Below the pieces are notes generated by a model that did not search any database, was not told the origin of the DNA, and was given only the letters and a program-made list of their open reading frames with translations. Positions 26,996-35,995 of a stretch of 64,000 nucleotides of DNA are shown here, in pieces. This stretch comes from Borborobacter arsenicus (GTDB lineage: Bacteria > Pseudomonadota > Alphaproteobacteria > Rhizobiales > Rhizobiaceae), in contig NZ_RKST01000017.1 in assembly GCF_003934165.1 (NCBI RefSeq), positions 1-64,000 on the forward strand, written 5' to 3'. Numbering within the stretch: the stretch's first letter is position 1; each line of letters begins with the position of its first letter. The position numbers and the translations under genes are program-made.

Positions 26996-28198
26996 TCAAC
27001 CCTGTATTTCGGCCTTGGCCAGGGCGACGAATTCCGCGTCGGTTACGGCCCGCTTCAGGCGAACGGCTTCTTGCTTGATGGTTTGCAGCATCTGCGCCAT
27101 TTGCGCCTCGGTCAGATCGAGGCCCAGCTTCTCGGCCTTGTATTTGACCGAAACAAGCCCGCTCTTCTTGCCGAGCAGGATGTCCCTCTTCTGGCCGACC
27201 AGCACCGGATCGTAGGATTCGGCCGTGTAGGGGTTCTTCAGCACACCGGCCACCACCATCCCCGCCTCATGGCGGAATGCATTATAGCCGACCACCGCCT
27301 TGTTGGCGTGCACGGCAATGCCGCTCAGCCTGTCCACCAGCTCCGACACTTCCTTGAGGCGCGAAAGCTGGATGCCGGTATCATAACCGCACAGCACTTC
27401 CAGCGCCATGACGACTTCCTCCGTCGAAGCGTTGCCGCAGCGCTCGCCGATGCCGTTGATCGTGGTGGAGACATAGTCGGCGCCAGCCATCACGCCGGCC
27501 AGCGTGTTGGCACAGGAAAGGCCGAAATCGTTGTGGCAATGAATTTCCATCGCCAATCCCGGCGCCGCTTCCTTGACGTTCTCGACGATGAGCCGGATCG
27601 CCTCGGGCAGAGCGCAGCCGGTGGTGTCGACGATGCGCAGGCGATCGACAGCCTCGCGGCGGGCGAGCTCCGCCGCCACCTTGCGCAGGAACGGCAGATT
27701 GGCGCGGGTCGTGTCGAACGGGCTGTAGACGACGGCGAGGTTCTTGCTTGCTGCATAGTCGATCAGCGCCAGCATGCGGGCGATATAGTCGGCTTCGCTG
27801 ATGCCCTTAAGCTTATATTCGCGTTCGATGTCGCTGATGGGAAAGCTCAGCCGCACGCCCCACACGCCAAGTTTCGCGGCCATATCGATATCGGCCTCGA
27901 GCCCCCGGCAAAGCACGCTGATCTTGGCCTTCAGGCCGAGCTCGCAGATCGCCGCGATCGCTTCACGATCCTCCTCGCTGCTGGCCACCGTTCCGGCTTC
28001 GATCTCATAGACGCCGAGCTCCTCCAGCGCGCTGGCGATCTCTACCTTGTCGTCGCGATCAAGCACGATGCCGGCCTGCTGCTCGCCGTCGCGCAGCGTG
28101 CAATCCGCAACCCGGATCGTGCGGCCGTTCAGCCGCGAAAGCTCGGCAGCGGTGTTGAAGGGACTCGGCCAGCGGCCATTTTCGGGAGTGAATTGCAT
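26996..28198 (-). CDS. DRE-TIM acyltransferase (homocitrate/isopropylmalate synthase-like)
   Basis: A 400-residue member of the DRE-TIM metallolyase superfamily, whose members join acetyl-CoA to 2-oxo acids (LeuA, NifV, CimA) or split such products. The signature DCTLRDGEQQAG lies near residue 33, the metal-binding HCHNDFG near 220, and NGIGERCGNAS near 250. The C-terminal part is too short for the LeuA regulatory domain, so it resembles NifV-type homocitrate synthase in length. No nif or leu genes are near. It lies 127 bp after hyuA2, so it may act in that catabolic route, for instance in lyase direction on a branched hydroxyacid. Confidence 0.8.
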   Translation of the reverse strand: MQFTPENGRWPSPFNTAAELSRLNGRTIRVADCTLRDGEQQAGIVLDRDDKVEIASALEELGVYEIEAGTVASSEEDREAIAAICELGLKAKISVLCRGLEADIDMAAKLGVWGVRLSFPISDIEREYKLKGISEADYIARMLALIDYAASKNLAVVYSPFDTTRANLPFLRKVAAELARREAVDRLRIVDTTGCALPEAIRLIVENVKEAAPGLAMEIHCHNDFGLSCANTLAGVMAGADYVSTTINGIGERCGNASTEEVVMALEVLCGYDTGIQLSRLKEVSELVDRLSGIAVHANKAVVGYNAFRHEAGMVVAGVLKNPYTAESYDPVLVGQKRDILLGKKSGLVSVKYKAEKLGLDLTEAQMAQMLQTIKQEAVRLKRAVTDAEFVALAKAEIQG

Positions 28199-28292
28199 CT
28201 CTGGATACCTTTCATTGCGGCGGCCTCAGCGGCCAAACGAAAGGGAGCGGCGCCCGCAAGCGCTGGACCGTTCCCGCATTTGTCGGAGTCAT

Positions 28293-28316
28293 GTCCGCGC
28301 GTCCGTTTGCGCGGAC
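28293..28316 (-). other. Intergenic hairpin after hyuA2
   Basis: Perfect 8-base arms GTCCGCGC and GCGCGGAC with an 8-base loop, just after the hyuA2 stop and before the acyltransferase gene on the minus strand. There is no T-run, so it may trim or stabilise mRNA ends rather than terminate. Confidence 0.45.
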
Positions 28317-28325
28317 CTGATCGGT

Positions 28326-30389
28326 TCAGGTTCTGATCCGGTAGTTCCCGTACTCGGATACGGTCGCGACAGCGCCGGGCGGAACAACGATGGCCGTCAG
28401 CGGCTCCTCGATCAGCGCCGGGCCTTCCACCACATGGCCCGCTCGAAGCGCTTCGCCCTGATAGACCGGCACGTTTTCGATGCGGCCGGCATCGCGGAAG
28501 AAGGCGGAGCGCCCGCCGGAGGGGCGCGGCTCGCCATTGCCTCTTTCGCTTTGCGACAGCGTTATCTCAGGCACCAGACCGATCGCCTTGACGTTGATCT
28601 CGATGATTTCCACGACATCGGCGGCGCTGCGCACATTGTAGAGGCGCTCATGCAGGCGGTGGAAATCCTCCACCATGGCCGCCACGTCACCTGCATCGGC
28701 GAAGCGGTCGGTCTGCAGCGGCAAGGTCAGCTGCCAGACCTGGCCCTGGTAGCGAGCCTCTGCCGTGAACTCGAGGCAGCGGCGCTGGCCTTCCACACCC
28801 ATTCGGGCGAGATAGGCTTCCGCTTCTGCCTTCAGTTCCGCCAGATTGCGGTTGACCGCATCGAAGTCAAAGGCGTCGGATCGCGTGAAGACGCTGCGCC
28901 CATACTGGTTCTGGACGTTGCTGGTCAGAATGCCGAAGGCCGAGAGCACCCCGGCAAAGCGCGGCACGATCACTTCCGCGATGTCGAGTTCGCGCGCGAT
29001 GGCCACGGCATGGAGCCCGGCCGCCGCGCCGCCGGCCACCATGACATACTCACGCGGGTCGATGCCGCGCTTGATGGTGATCTCCTCGATCGCCCCCACC
29101 ATCGACTGATCGCAGGTGACGCAGACGAGTTCTGCCGCCTCGTCGATCTCTACTCCCAGCGGCTCGGCCACGTCCCGCCGCAGCACGGTCCTCGCCGCCT
29201 CGGCATCGAGGGTCATGGTTCCAGCGGCAAAGGTCTCCGGGTTGAGGTAACCGCGCACGACATTGGCGTCAGTCACGGTGGCGCGGATGCCGCCACGGCC
29301 ATAGCAGGCAGGCCCCGGACGCGAGCCGGCACTTTCCGGCCCGGTATGGACGAAGCCGCCGGCATCGACGCGCGCCAGGCTGCCGCCGCCAGCGCCGATC
29401 GTTAGCACCTCCACGCTTGGCACGCCGAACGAGTGCCCGGCAATGACGCCGTCGCGATGGGTGGGGATTTCCCAGCCGGTGACGATGCTGACATCGAAAC
29501 TGGTGCCGCCCATATCCACCGTGACGATGTTGCCGCCCTCGATATTTTCGAGGCGCGCGAAACGCCGCCCCGATTCCGGCGCAGCCGAAGGACCGGAAAA
29601 GCAAAGATAGATGGGCTTTGCCTGGACATCCTGCGGCGAGGTCTGGCCACCGCTCGACGTCACCAGCGTGAGCACGCCCTTGAACCCTTCAGCAGCAAGA
29701 CGCCCGGAAAGCGTGCGCACCGCCTCGTTGACGATCGGCTTCAGGGAGGCGTCAAGCGCGGTCGCCGAGGTGCGCCGGTATTCGCGGATGCTGGGACTGA
29801 CCTTGTGGCTCAGGCTGTATGGCAGGCCAGGGGCCATCTCCTCGATCAGGGCCGCAAGGCGCTCCTCATGAACGGAATTGGCCACGGACCAGATCAGGGC
29901 CACCGCGATGGCGTCGACCTTCCGGTCAAGAAGCTCACGGATCGCCCGGCGTGCCTGCGCCTCGTCGAGCGGCTTAACGACCCCGCCTTCCGCATCGATG
30001 CGCTCGTCGATCTCCACCGTCAGCCGGCGGGGAATATAGGGCCCGGGATAATCCACCTCTACATTATAGGTGTCGTCCTTTCCACCCTCGCGGATGAGCA
30101 GCACGTCGCGGTGGCCGCGGGTGCACAGAAGTCCGGTCCTGGCGCCCTTGCCTTCCAGTACCGCATTGGTCGCTGTGGTGGTGCCGAAGGCGAATTTGCG
30201 GCAGTCGCCCATCACCTCTCTGAGACTCAGGCCGAGCGCTTCCGCAGCCCGGGCAACCGCGTTGATCGTGCCGTCGATGATGTTGCCCGGCGTCGTGGGA
30301 GACTTGACGCCCTTGACCATGCCGGCATCCGACTTGATGACGAGGTCGGTGAAGGTTCCGCCGACATCGACTGCGATTTCATAGGCCAT
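28326..30389 (-). CDS. hyuA: Hydantoinase A family subunit (second copy)
   Basis: A 687-residue HyuA-family ATP-dependent subunit. Loops are VDVGGTFTDLVIKSD at the N-terminus, VDMGGTSFDVSIVTGW near residue 300 and GAGGGSLARVDAGG after; the closing domain holds AGGAAAGLHAVAIAREL. I use the ATG at 30389 (MAYEIAVDVGG), just after the hyuB2 stop; the frame continues to 30437 within hyuB2. Here the order is B then A, the opposite of the first module, so the two pairs are not a simple tandem duplication. Confidence 0.88.
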   Translation of the reverse strand: MAYEIAVDVGGTFTDLVIKSDAGMVKGVKSPTTPGNIIDGTINAVARAAEALGLSLREVMGDCRKFAFGTTTATNAVLEGKGARTGLLCTRGHRDVLLIREGGKDDTYNVEVDYPGPYIPRRLTVEIDERIDAEGGVVKPLDEAQARRAIRELLDRKVDAIAVALIWSVANSVHEERLAALIEEMAPGLPYSLSHKVSPSIREYRRTSATALDASLKPIVNEAVRTLSGRLAAEGFKGVLTLVTSSGGQTSPQDVQAKPIYLCFSGPSAAPESGRRFARLENIEGGNIVTVDMGGTSFDVSIVTGWEIPTHRDGVIAGHSFGVPSVEVLTIGAGGGSLARVDAGGFVHTGPESAGSRPGPACYGRGGIRATVTDANVVRGYLNPETFAAGTMTLDAEAARTVLRRDVAEPLGVEIDEAAELVCVTCDQSMVGAIEEITIKRGIDPREYVMVAGGAAAGLHAVAIARELDIAEVIVPRFAGVLSAFGILTSNVQNQYGRSVFTRSDAFDFDAVNRNLAELKAEAEAYLARMGVEGQRRCLEFTAEARYQGQVWQLTLPLQTDRFADAGDVAAMVEDFHRLHERLYNVRSAADVVEIIEINVKAIGLVPEITLSQSERGNGEPRPSGGRSAFFRDAGRIENVPVYQGEALRAGHVVEGPALIEEPLTAIVVPPGAVATVSEYGNYRIRT

Positions 30390-30390
30390 G

Positions 30391-32187
30391 TCAGGCTGCT
30401 CCCATTTCCTTCCGGCGCGCCGCGGTTGCGGGCGCATCCACCGTGTCGATCCCGTCCTGCCCCGTCAGCACGACGCCATAGGTCTCTTCCAGCCTCGACC
30501 GCGAGATCCAGCCTTCGCGGTAGTCCCTCAGCACCCTGGCCGGGTCGCGCTCGAGCGGGCTGCCGTAACCCCCGCCGCCGGGACCGTGCGAGACCAGTGC
30601 CTCTCCCGGCTGGATCACCACGTCGCCAGTCGACGGCAATTCGATCTCACTGCCGTCCTTGCGACGCATGCTCACCTGCGTCGCCGCACCTGCCTCGCCG
30701 CCACGTACGCCGAGCGGTGGAAACTGCCGTGCCGCCGCGCCAAGCGAGAAGGTGACGGGATTGTCTCGACTGGCGAAGACGCAGTAGGCACCCGGCGCGC
30801 CCTGATGGCGGCCCGCTCCCCCGCCATCTTCGCGGATGGACAGCGCCTCGACGAGAATGGGTTGCTGCTGCTCGACGACCTCGACGCTCGACTGCCACAG
30901 GATTCCCTGGGAGGAGACGCTGCCATAGGTCAGCCAGCCATCGTGGCGCGCCAGCGCCGGCCCGCCCCAGTAGCCCATGATCACCTGATTGACGAAACGG
31001 CGCCCGTCATAGCGGAAATCATCACCACTGACGACGGAGCTCGATCCAGGCAGGCCGATCGTGCCATAGGCCGAGCCGGTGCCGTCGATGAGCTCGGCAA
31101 AAAGCGCCTGGATATGCGATCCGAGCAGGTGGCACAGATGCGTGGTGGCCGACGAAGTTGCGGCGGGGAATTTCGGCTTTCCGATTGCCGAGCCCTCACG
31201 CATCTTGACTTTGACGCGTTTGAAGGAACCCGCGCAGCGCGGAATGTCGGAGCCAAGCTGGCCCAGCACGTTCATGCGGCAGGTCGCCAGCACCGTACTT
31301 TCGCTCATATTGATGCCGAGCGGCAGGTTGTCGACATTATCGGTCAGGTCGACATGGATTTCGCCGGCATCGGGTTCGATCGTCAGTTTCGCGGTGAGCG
31401 GAATCCCGTCCAGATAGTCCGCAAGCATGGAATCGTAGCGGACGGTGCGGCTGATGCTGCTGGCCGGCAGCTTGCGGATCGCCTCCACGCACATCGTCTC
31501 GGCATAATCCTGGTATTTCCTGAGAAAGCCCAGGACCACGTCGCGACCATATTTGCCGCAAAGCTCCTTGAGGCGCTTCTCACCGGTGCGCACCGCCGCC
31601 AGGCAGGCCAGATAGTCGCCATAGAACTGCTCGGGCGAGCGGATATTGGCGCGACAGATGTCGGTCACCTCGGTCACGTCCTGATAGTCCCGCTGGATGC
31701 GCAGGCACGGAAGCTTGAGACCTTCCTGATAGACGTCGCGACAATCCGGACCATAGGTCGTGGGCGTGGGAAAGCCCATGTCGCCGAAATGCGCCCGCGC
31801 GATGCAGTAGAAGACAAGCTCATCGTCCATGAATACCGGCACGCAAAGCGTGAAGTCGCCGCAATGTGTGTTGCCATGATAGGCGCTGTTGTTGACGAAG
31901 CAGTCGCCGGGTCGAATCGCCTCGCCGAACTTTTCCTTGACCGCCATCGGGATCAGTTCGATGGCGCCAACATGGACGGGCAGACCGAGCGCCACGCTGA
32001 CAGAGCGGAAATCCGCATCTGTCAGGCTGCAAGAGAAATCCATTGCCGTGTTGAGGACGCCGGAGCGCCCGGACTTGAACAATGCATTGACCATTTCGCG
32101 GATGATGGCCTCGAACCTGCGCCGCAGCACCACCATGGTAAAGAGATCGAGCTCTTCGCTCGTGTCGGTATCATTTGCAGTCAGCAT
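30391..32187 (-). CDS. hyuB: Hydantoinase B family subunit (second copy)
   Basis: A 598-residue HyuB-family subunit with the marks PVHVGAIELIPMAVKE, then GDCFVNNSAYHGNTHCGDF, and near the end VSHGPGGGGYGSPLERDPA. It forms the catalytic pair with the HyuA gene that starts 2 bases after it. It heads the minus-strand set hyuB2-hyuA2-acyltransferase and faces the LysR gene at 32471, which is its likely regulator. The substrate is unknown; acetone-carboxylase-like or imide-hydrolysing activity are both known in the superfamily. Confidence 0.87.
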   Translation of the reverse strand: MLTANDTDTSEELDLFTMVVLRRRFEAIIREMVNALFKSGRSGVLNTAMDFSCSLTDADFRSVSVALGLPVHVGAIELIPMAVKEKFGEAIRPGDCFVNNSAYHGNTHCGDFTLCVPVFMDDELVFYCIARAHFGDMGFPTPTTYGPDCRDVYQEGLKLPCLRIQRDYQDVTEVTDICRANIRSPEQFYGDYLACLAAVRTGEKRLKELCGKYGRDVVLGFLRKYQDYAETMCVEAIRKLPASSISRTVRYDSMLADYLDGIPLTAKLTIEPDAGEIHVDLTDNVDNLPLGINMSESTVLATCRMNVLGQLGSDIPRCAGSFKRVKVKMREGSAIGKPKFPAATSSATTHLCHLLGSHIQALFAELIDGTGSAYGTIGLPGSSSVVSGDDFRYDGRRFVNQVIMGYWGGPALARHDGWLTYGSVSSQGILWQSSVEVVEQQQPILVEALSIREDGGGAGRHQGAPGAYCVFASRDNPVTFSLGAAARQFPPLGVRGGEAGAATQVSMRRKDGSEIELPSTGDVVIQPGEALVSHGPGGGGYGSPLERDPARVLRDYREGWISRSRLEETYGVVLTGQDGIDTVDAPATAARRKEMGAA

Positions 32188-32470
32188 CGGGATTCCATTT
32201 CTGCCTTTGGATACGCCTTACTAGTGCGGTGGCCCGGCCGAGGGCCATTCATAGTTTTTGATGACAGCCATTGCCCGCGATTATGGTGGCGGCCGCATGC
32301 GGCCTTGACCGGAGAGGTCCGGAAAATTACTCACTCTGCAAGAGGATCGTCGATAGCGCAGAACCAAAGCGGCCGAGGCGCGCATTGAAACGTTGCCATT
32401 GCCGCCAGAAGGCAAAGAACTGCGATAACGTGATGCGTGGTCGGTCGGAACCGACGAAGGAGAGGCTCGC

Positions 32471-33412
32471 ATGCTGATAACCCTGGACCTTCGCCAGATC
32501 CGTTATTTCATCGCCCTGTTCGAAGAAGGCAGCATCACGCGTGCGGCGGAGCGGCTGCATGTGGTGCAACCGGCCGTCAGCATGCAGATCCGCAAGCTCG
32601 AAGCGGAATATGGGCTGACGCTGTTCGACCGGACCAGCCAGGGCGTGCTGCCCAACGAGATCGCACGCGACTTCTACAAGATCTGCCTGCGCGTCATGGA
32701 GGATGTCGAAACCGCGCACCACTTCCTTGTCGGCGCCAATGGCCGCGTCATGGGTGATATAGCTGTAGGCGTTCCGCCGACCCTGTCACTCGGCACGATG
32801 GCGCGCATTGTAAGACGCTACTGCGAGAGATTTCCCGAGGTGAAGCTACGCATCCTGGAGGGATACAGTTCCAGCATCGTCAGTTGGCTCGAAAGCGGCG
32901 AGATCGATATCGGCGTGCTCACCAACGAGTATAGCGAGACGAAACTGTTCAGCCGGCCCCTGATCGAGGAGGAACTGTTCGCGGTGGCGGCCAAGAATCA
33001 TCCGAAGATTCGGGCAAGCTCTATCAACGGCCGGGAATTTGCCGCGCTCGACGTCATCCTGCCATCGGAGCCCAACCTGCTACGCCGGCTGATCGACACC
33101 TCCTTTGCAGAAGCAGGGGTCACGCTGAAGCCCGTCCTGGAAATCGATTCGCTGGCAACCGTGCTTGAACTGGTCCGCAACGGCTATGCCACCCTGCTGC
33201 CGGGACATGCCATCGCCGACCTGCTGGACCGGTTCGATCTCCAGGCGCTGCCGGTCGCAGAACCGGTCATCAAGCGCAAGCTGATCGCCTGTTACAATTC
33301 GCAGAAGCTCTTGTCGAAGGCGGCGGAGGCCTTCATCGACACGTTGCGCGAAGACCTGTCGCAGTATGGCAAGGCAGCGGATGATACCGCCGCCCCGGAA
33401 CCTCTGGCCTGA
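32471..33412 (+). CDS. LysR family transcriptional regulator
   Basis: A 313-residue LysR-type regulator. The helix-turn-helix spans residues 5-60 (FEEGSITRAAERLHVVQPAV, then RKLEAEYGLTLFDR), followed by an effector domain starting near VMGDIAVGVPPTLS. A strong ribosome site GAAGGAGAGG precedes the ATG. It is divergent from hyuB2-hyuA2 across 283 bp, the classical layout for a LysR regulator and its target operon. Confidence 0.88.
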   Translation: MLITLDLRQIRYFIALFEEGSITRAAERLHVVQPAVSMQIRKLEAEYGLTLFDRTSQGVLPNEIARDFYKICLRVMEDVETAHHFLVGANGRVMGDIAVGVPPTLSLGTMARIVRRYCERFPEVKLRILEGYSSSIVSWLESGEIDIGVLTNEYSETKLFSRPLIEEELFAVAAKNHPKIRASSINGREFAALDVILPSEPNLLRRLIDTSFAEAGVTLKPVLEIDSLATVLELVRNGYATLLPGHAIADLLDRFDLQALPVAEPVIKRKLIACYNSQKLLSKAAEAFIDTLREDLSQYGKAADDTAAPEPLA

Positions 33413-33467
33413 GGCTCCGCGCATCGCAAAAATAAACAAGACCGTTGGGCGGCGTGCCGGCTTTGCG

Positions 33468-34076
33468 TCAGTCCTTGTCGGGCGCCGTCGAAACCATGGA
33501 TTGGCGCGTGGCAAAATCGCGATACCAGCCGGCGAGGTCTGAATCATCGGCTACCCACCCCACCTCCGGGAAGCGAAATTCCAGCCATCCGAGCGCGCAG
33601 GCAACAGCGATTTGACCCAGATCCGGCTCATCCTGACACCACGCCATGTTTCCACCCAGGTTGGCCAGCGTATCCTGAACCCTCTCGAGCTGCCGGGCGA
33701 TCCAGTCCGGCGACTGTTCCGATTCCGGCCGCAGACTTTCGGAGCGCATCAACAGGCCAGCCTCCAGCAGGCCGTCGGCAAGCGCCTGCGTCGTCAGCAC
33801 GGCCCAGCGGCGGTGTGGGGGCAGGAAACGGCCTGCCCCCGGAAGCTCCTGGCAGATCCAGTCACAAATCAGGGACGACTCGAGCAGGCTGAGCCCGTCT
33901 CCGGTGACAAGAGCAGGCACCTTGCCGAGCGGGTTGTGTTCGCGCAGATCGTTGCCGCGGTCACGCGGCACGATCCGGTCGAACAGAACCCGGTCTTCGA
34001 ACCCGGTTTCGTGGATCAGCACCCGCACCTTGCGGACAAAAGGAGAGGTTGGCGACCCAAGCAGCCGCATCTTCAT
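33468..34076 (-). CDS. Glutathione S-transferase family protein
   Basis: A protein of about 202 residues with an N-terminal thioredoxin-like glutathione-binding domain (LLGSPTSPFVRKVRVLIHET, then NPLGKVPALVTGDGLSLLESSLI with the cis-Pro) and a helical C-terminal domain. The Ser/Thr near the SPTSPF turn is the likely thiol-activating position. Starts at 34085 (GTG), 34076 and 34070 are all possible. It lies 69 bp after the second dctM and probably is the last gene of that TRAP operon. Confidence 0.82.
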   Translation of the reverse strand: MKMRLLGSPTSPFVRKVRVLIHETGFEDRVLFDRIVPRDRGNDLREHNPLGKVPALVTGDGLSLLESSLICDWICQELPGAGRFLPPHRRWAVLTTQALADGLLEAGLLMRSESLRPESEQSPDWIARQLERVQDTLANLGGNMAWCQDEPDLGQIAVACALGWLEFRFPEVGWVADDSDLAGWYRDFATRQSMVSTAPDKD

Positions 34077-34145
34077 TATCGTCACTGCAATATCTCTGTT
34101 TGCGAGGCTGCCGGACTCAGGCAGCCTCCGTTAATGCCTAAAAAA

Positions 34146-35432
34146 TCACTGATAGGCCCATGTGGGCAGCCACAGCGCTATCCCCGGAAAGACGAGCAGG
34201 AGGCCGATCATCAACATTATTGTGAGGACAAAGGGTGCCGCGCCGATCATGACATCGGCAAGCGACCCGCGCCCACGCACACTTTGCACGACGAACAAAT
34301 TGACCCCCACCGGCGGCGTGATCAGCGCCGCCTCCAGCAAAAGCGTCATGACGACGCCGAACCAGATGGTGTCATAGCCGGCAGCCACGACGACCGGCAC
34401 GATGATCGGCACGGTGATCAGCATGATCGACATGCCTTCAAGGAAGCAGCCCAGTACCAGATAGAAGGCCACCAGGATCAGCATCAGCGTGACAGGACCG
34501 ATATCGAGGCCGTGGATGAAGGCGGTGATGTTCTTGGATATGCCCAGGAATGTGAGCACAAAATTGAGAATGGTCGATGTCAGGACGATCGCTACCACCA
34601 TTGCGGTGGTGCGCATCGTGCCCTCCACGACGGCCTGCAGCATCTTCAGGTTCAATGAGCCTGCCTGGAAAGCAAGACCCAGCGCCCCAACCACGCCGAA
34701 TGCCGCCGCTTCGGTAGGGGTGGCAATGCCAGCATAGATCGTCAGCACCACCAACCCGAAGATGAACAATGGCGGCAGCAGATCGGGAAGCACCGCGATC
34801 CGGCGAGACCAGTTGGTCACCGGCGGTATGCCAGACATCGACGGACGCAACCAGCAGGCCACCACAATGGTCAGCATGAACATGACTGCCAGCGCCAGGC
34901 CGGGTATGGTTCCGGCAAGATAGAGGCGGGGAATGGACGTATCGGTCAACACCCCATAGATAATCAGGATAATGGAGGGCGGGATCAGGATGCCGAGCGT
35001 TCCGCCAGCCGCCAGCGAGCCGAGGAACAGGCGTTCGCCATAGCCTCGGCGCTTTATCTCCGGGATAGAGACGGTGCCGATGGTGGCAGCGGTGGCGACG
35101 CTCGAGCCGGAGGTCGCAGCAAAGAGAGCACAGGCGCCGATATTGGCATGCATCGTGCCCCCCGGCAGCCAGGACAGCCATTCGACGAGCGCTGCATACA
35201 TGCGCTCTGCCAGGCCCGAGCGCACCATCACCTCGCCCAGCAATACGAAGAAGGGAATGGCTACCAGCGATTCCGAGGCCATGCTTTGCCAGGCGACATC
35301 GCCGAGCATCCGGTCCAGCGGGATCGGCGTGAAGAATATCGCCAGCGAGAAAGACAAGACCCCGAGAGCTGCCGTCACGGACACCGAAAGCGCCAGCAGC
35401 GCAAGGAGCAGGATCAGGCCAAAGGTGATCAT
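34146..35432 (-). CDS. dctM: TRAP transporter large permease, DctM type (second system)
   Basis: A 428-residue inner-membrane protein with about 12 hydrophobic segments. DctM marks are LVAIPFFVLLGEVMVRSGLA near residue 57, GSSVATAATIGTVSIPEIKR near 110 and MTLLLEAALITPPVGVNLFV near 380. The ATG overlaps the dctQ stop by 4 bp. With the DctQ and DctP genes upstream it makes a second, separate TRAP importer. Confidence 0.9.
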   Translation of the reverse strand: MITFGLILLLALLALSVSVTAALGVLSFSLAIFFTPIPLDRMLGDVAWQSMASESLVAIPFFVLLGEVMVRSGLAERMYAALVEWLSWLPGGTMHANIGACALFAATSGSSVATAATIGTVSIPEIKRRGYGERLFLGSLAAGGTLGILIPPSIILIIYGVLTDTSIPRLYLAGTIPGLALAVMFMLTIVVACWLRPSMSGIPPVTNWSRRIAVLPDLLPPLFIFGLVVLTIYAGIATPTEAAAFGVVGALGLAFQAGSLNLKMLQAVVEGTMRTTAMVVAIVLTSTILNFVLTFLGISKNITAFIHGLDIGPVTLMLILVAFYLVLGCFLEGMSIMLITVPIIVPVVVAAGYDTIWFGVVMTLLLEAALITPPVGVNLFVVQSVRGRGSLADVMIGAAPFVLTIMLMIGLLLVFPGIALWLPTWAYQ

Positions 35433-35980
35433 TTCAGATGCTCCAGTTCGGCCTCGACCTCATCGGCCGGTGCAAAGACGCGCGTGGACCTTTCGCGTAC
35501 CGCCTGGATGCCAAGATGAAGCGCGATGATGACGGCGCTGGCAAGGCCGAGCGCCCACAGGGCCTGAGGAATGTAAAGCTGCGTTCGACTGGGCGTCGGT
35601 GAGCGCGCATTGGTGACATAGGACTCCCAGGCAAGTTCGATCGCGCGGTAGGAGATGGCGACAAACACAAGCAGGAATGCCGCCCACGCCAGCACATCCA
35701 GCACTGCCTTGGCGCGCGGGCTGCATTTCTCGCGCAATACCGAAATTCGGATATGCGCCCCCTGCATGAGCGCCCAACCGAAGGCCCAGGCCGAGCAGAT
35801 CGCGAAAAGATAGGAGGAGAACTCGTGAACCCCGCCGAGCGAAAAGCCGGCGAATTTGCGAACCAGCGTTTCGGCCGTGATCACGAATGACATGAGGATC
35901 AAGGCCGATCCGGAAATCCAGACCATAATTTTGGCGCCCCGTTCCACGAAACGGGGCGCGTCTTCAGATGTTTTGCTCAT
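35429..35980 (-). CDS. dctQ: TRAP transporter small permease, DctQ type (second system)
   Basis: A 183-residue protein with four hydrophobic segments, the DctQ subunit, with the family-like ICSAWAFGWALMQGAHIRIS after the second segment. It lies between the binding-protein gene (15 bp upstream) and the large permease (overlapping). The ribosome site is weak, so it may rely on coupling. Confidence 0.84.
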   Translation of the reverse strand: MSKTSEDAPRFVERGAKIMVWISGSALILMSFVITAETLVRKFAGFSLGGVHEFSSYLFAICSAWAFGWALMQGAHIRISVLREKCSPRAKAVLDVLAWAAFLLVFVAISYRAIELAWESYVTNARSPTPSRTQLYIPQALWALGLASAVIIALHLGIQAVRERSTRVFAPADEVEAELEHLK

Positions 35981-35995
35981 GAGAGCACGCCTATT

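Noticed and set aside
32291-32304. GGCCGCATGCGGCC palindrome in the hyuB2/LysR gap
   Set aside because: It is symmetrical, but such GC-only palindromes are frequent in DNA of this composition, and it lacks a LysR T-N11-A pattern. Not strong enough to list as an operator.
30388-32388. A 666-codon plus-strand open frame
   Set aside because: It is antisense to hyuB2, with the composition of a GC-rich shadow frame and no recognisable domain.
32420-32431. Fifth LacI-type operator before the LysR gene (TGCGATAACGT)
   Set aside because: Only the right half-site matches; the left half has one of six bases, so it is no better than chance in this region.
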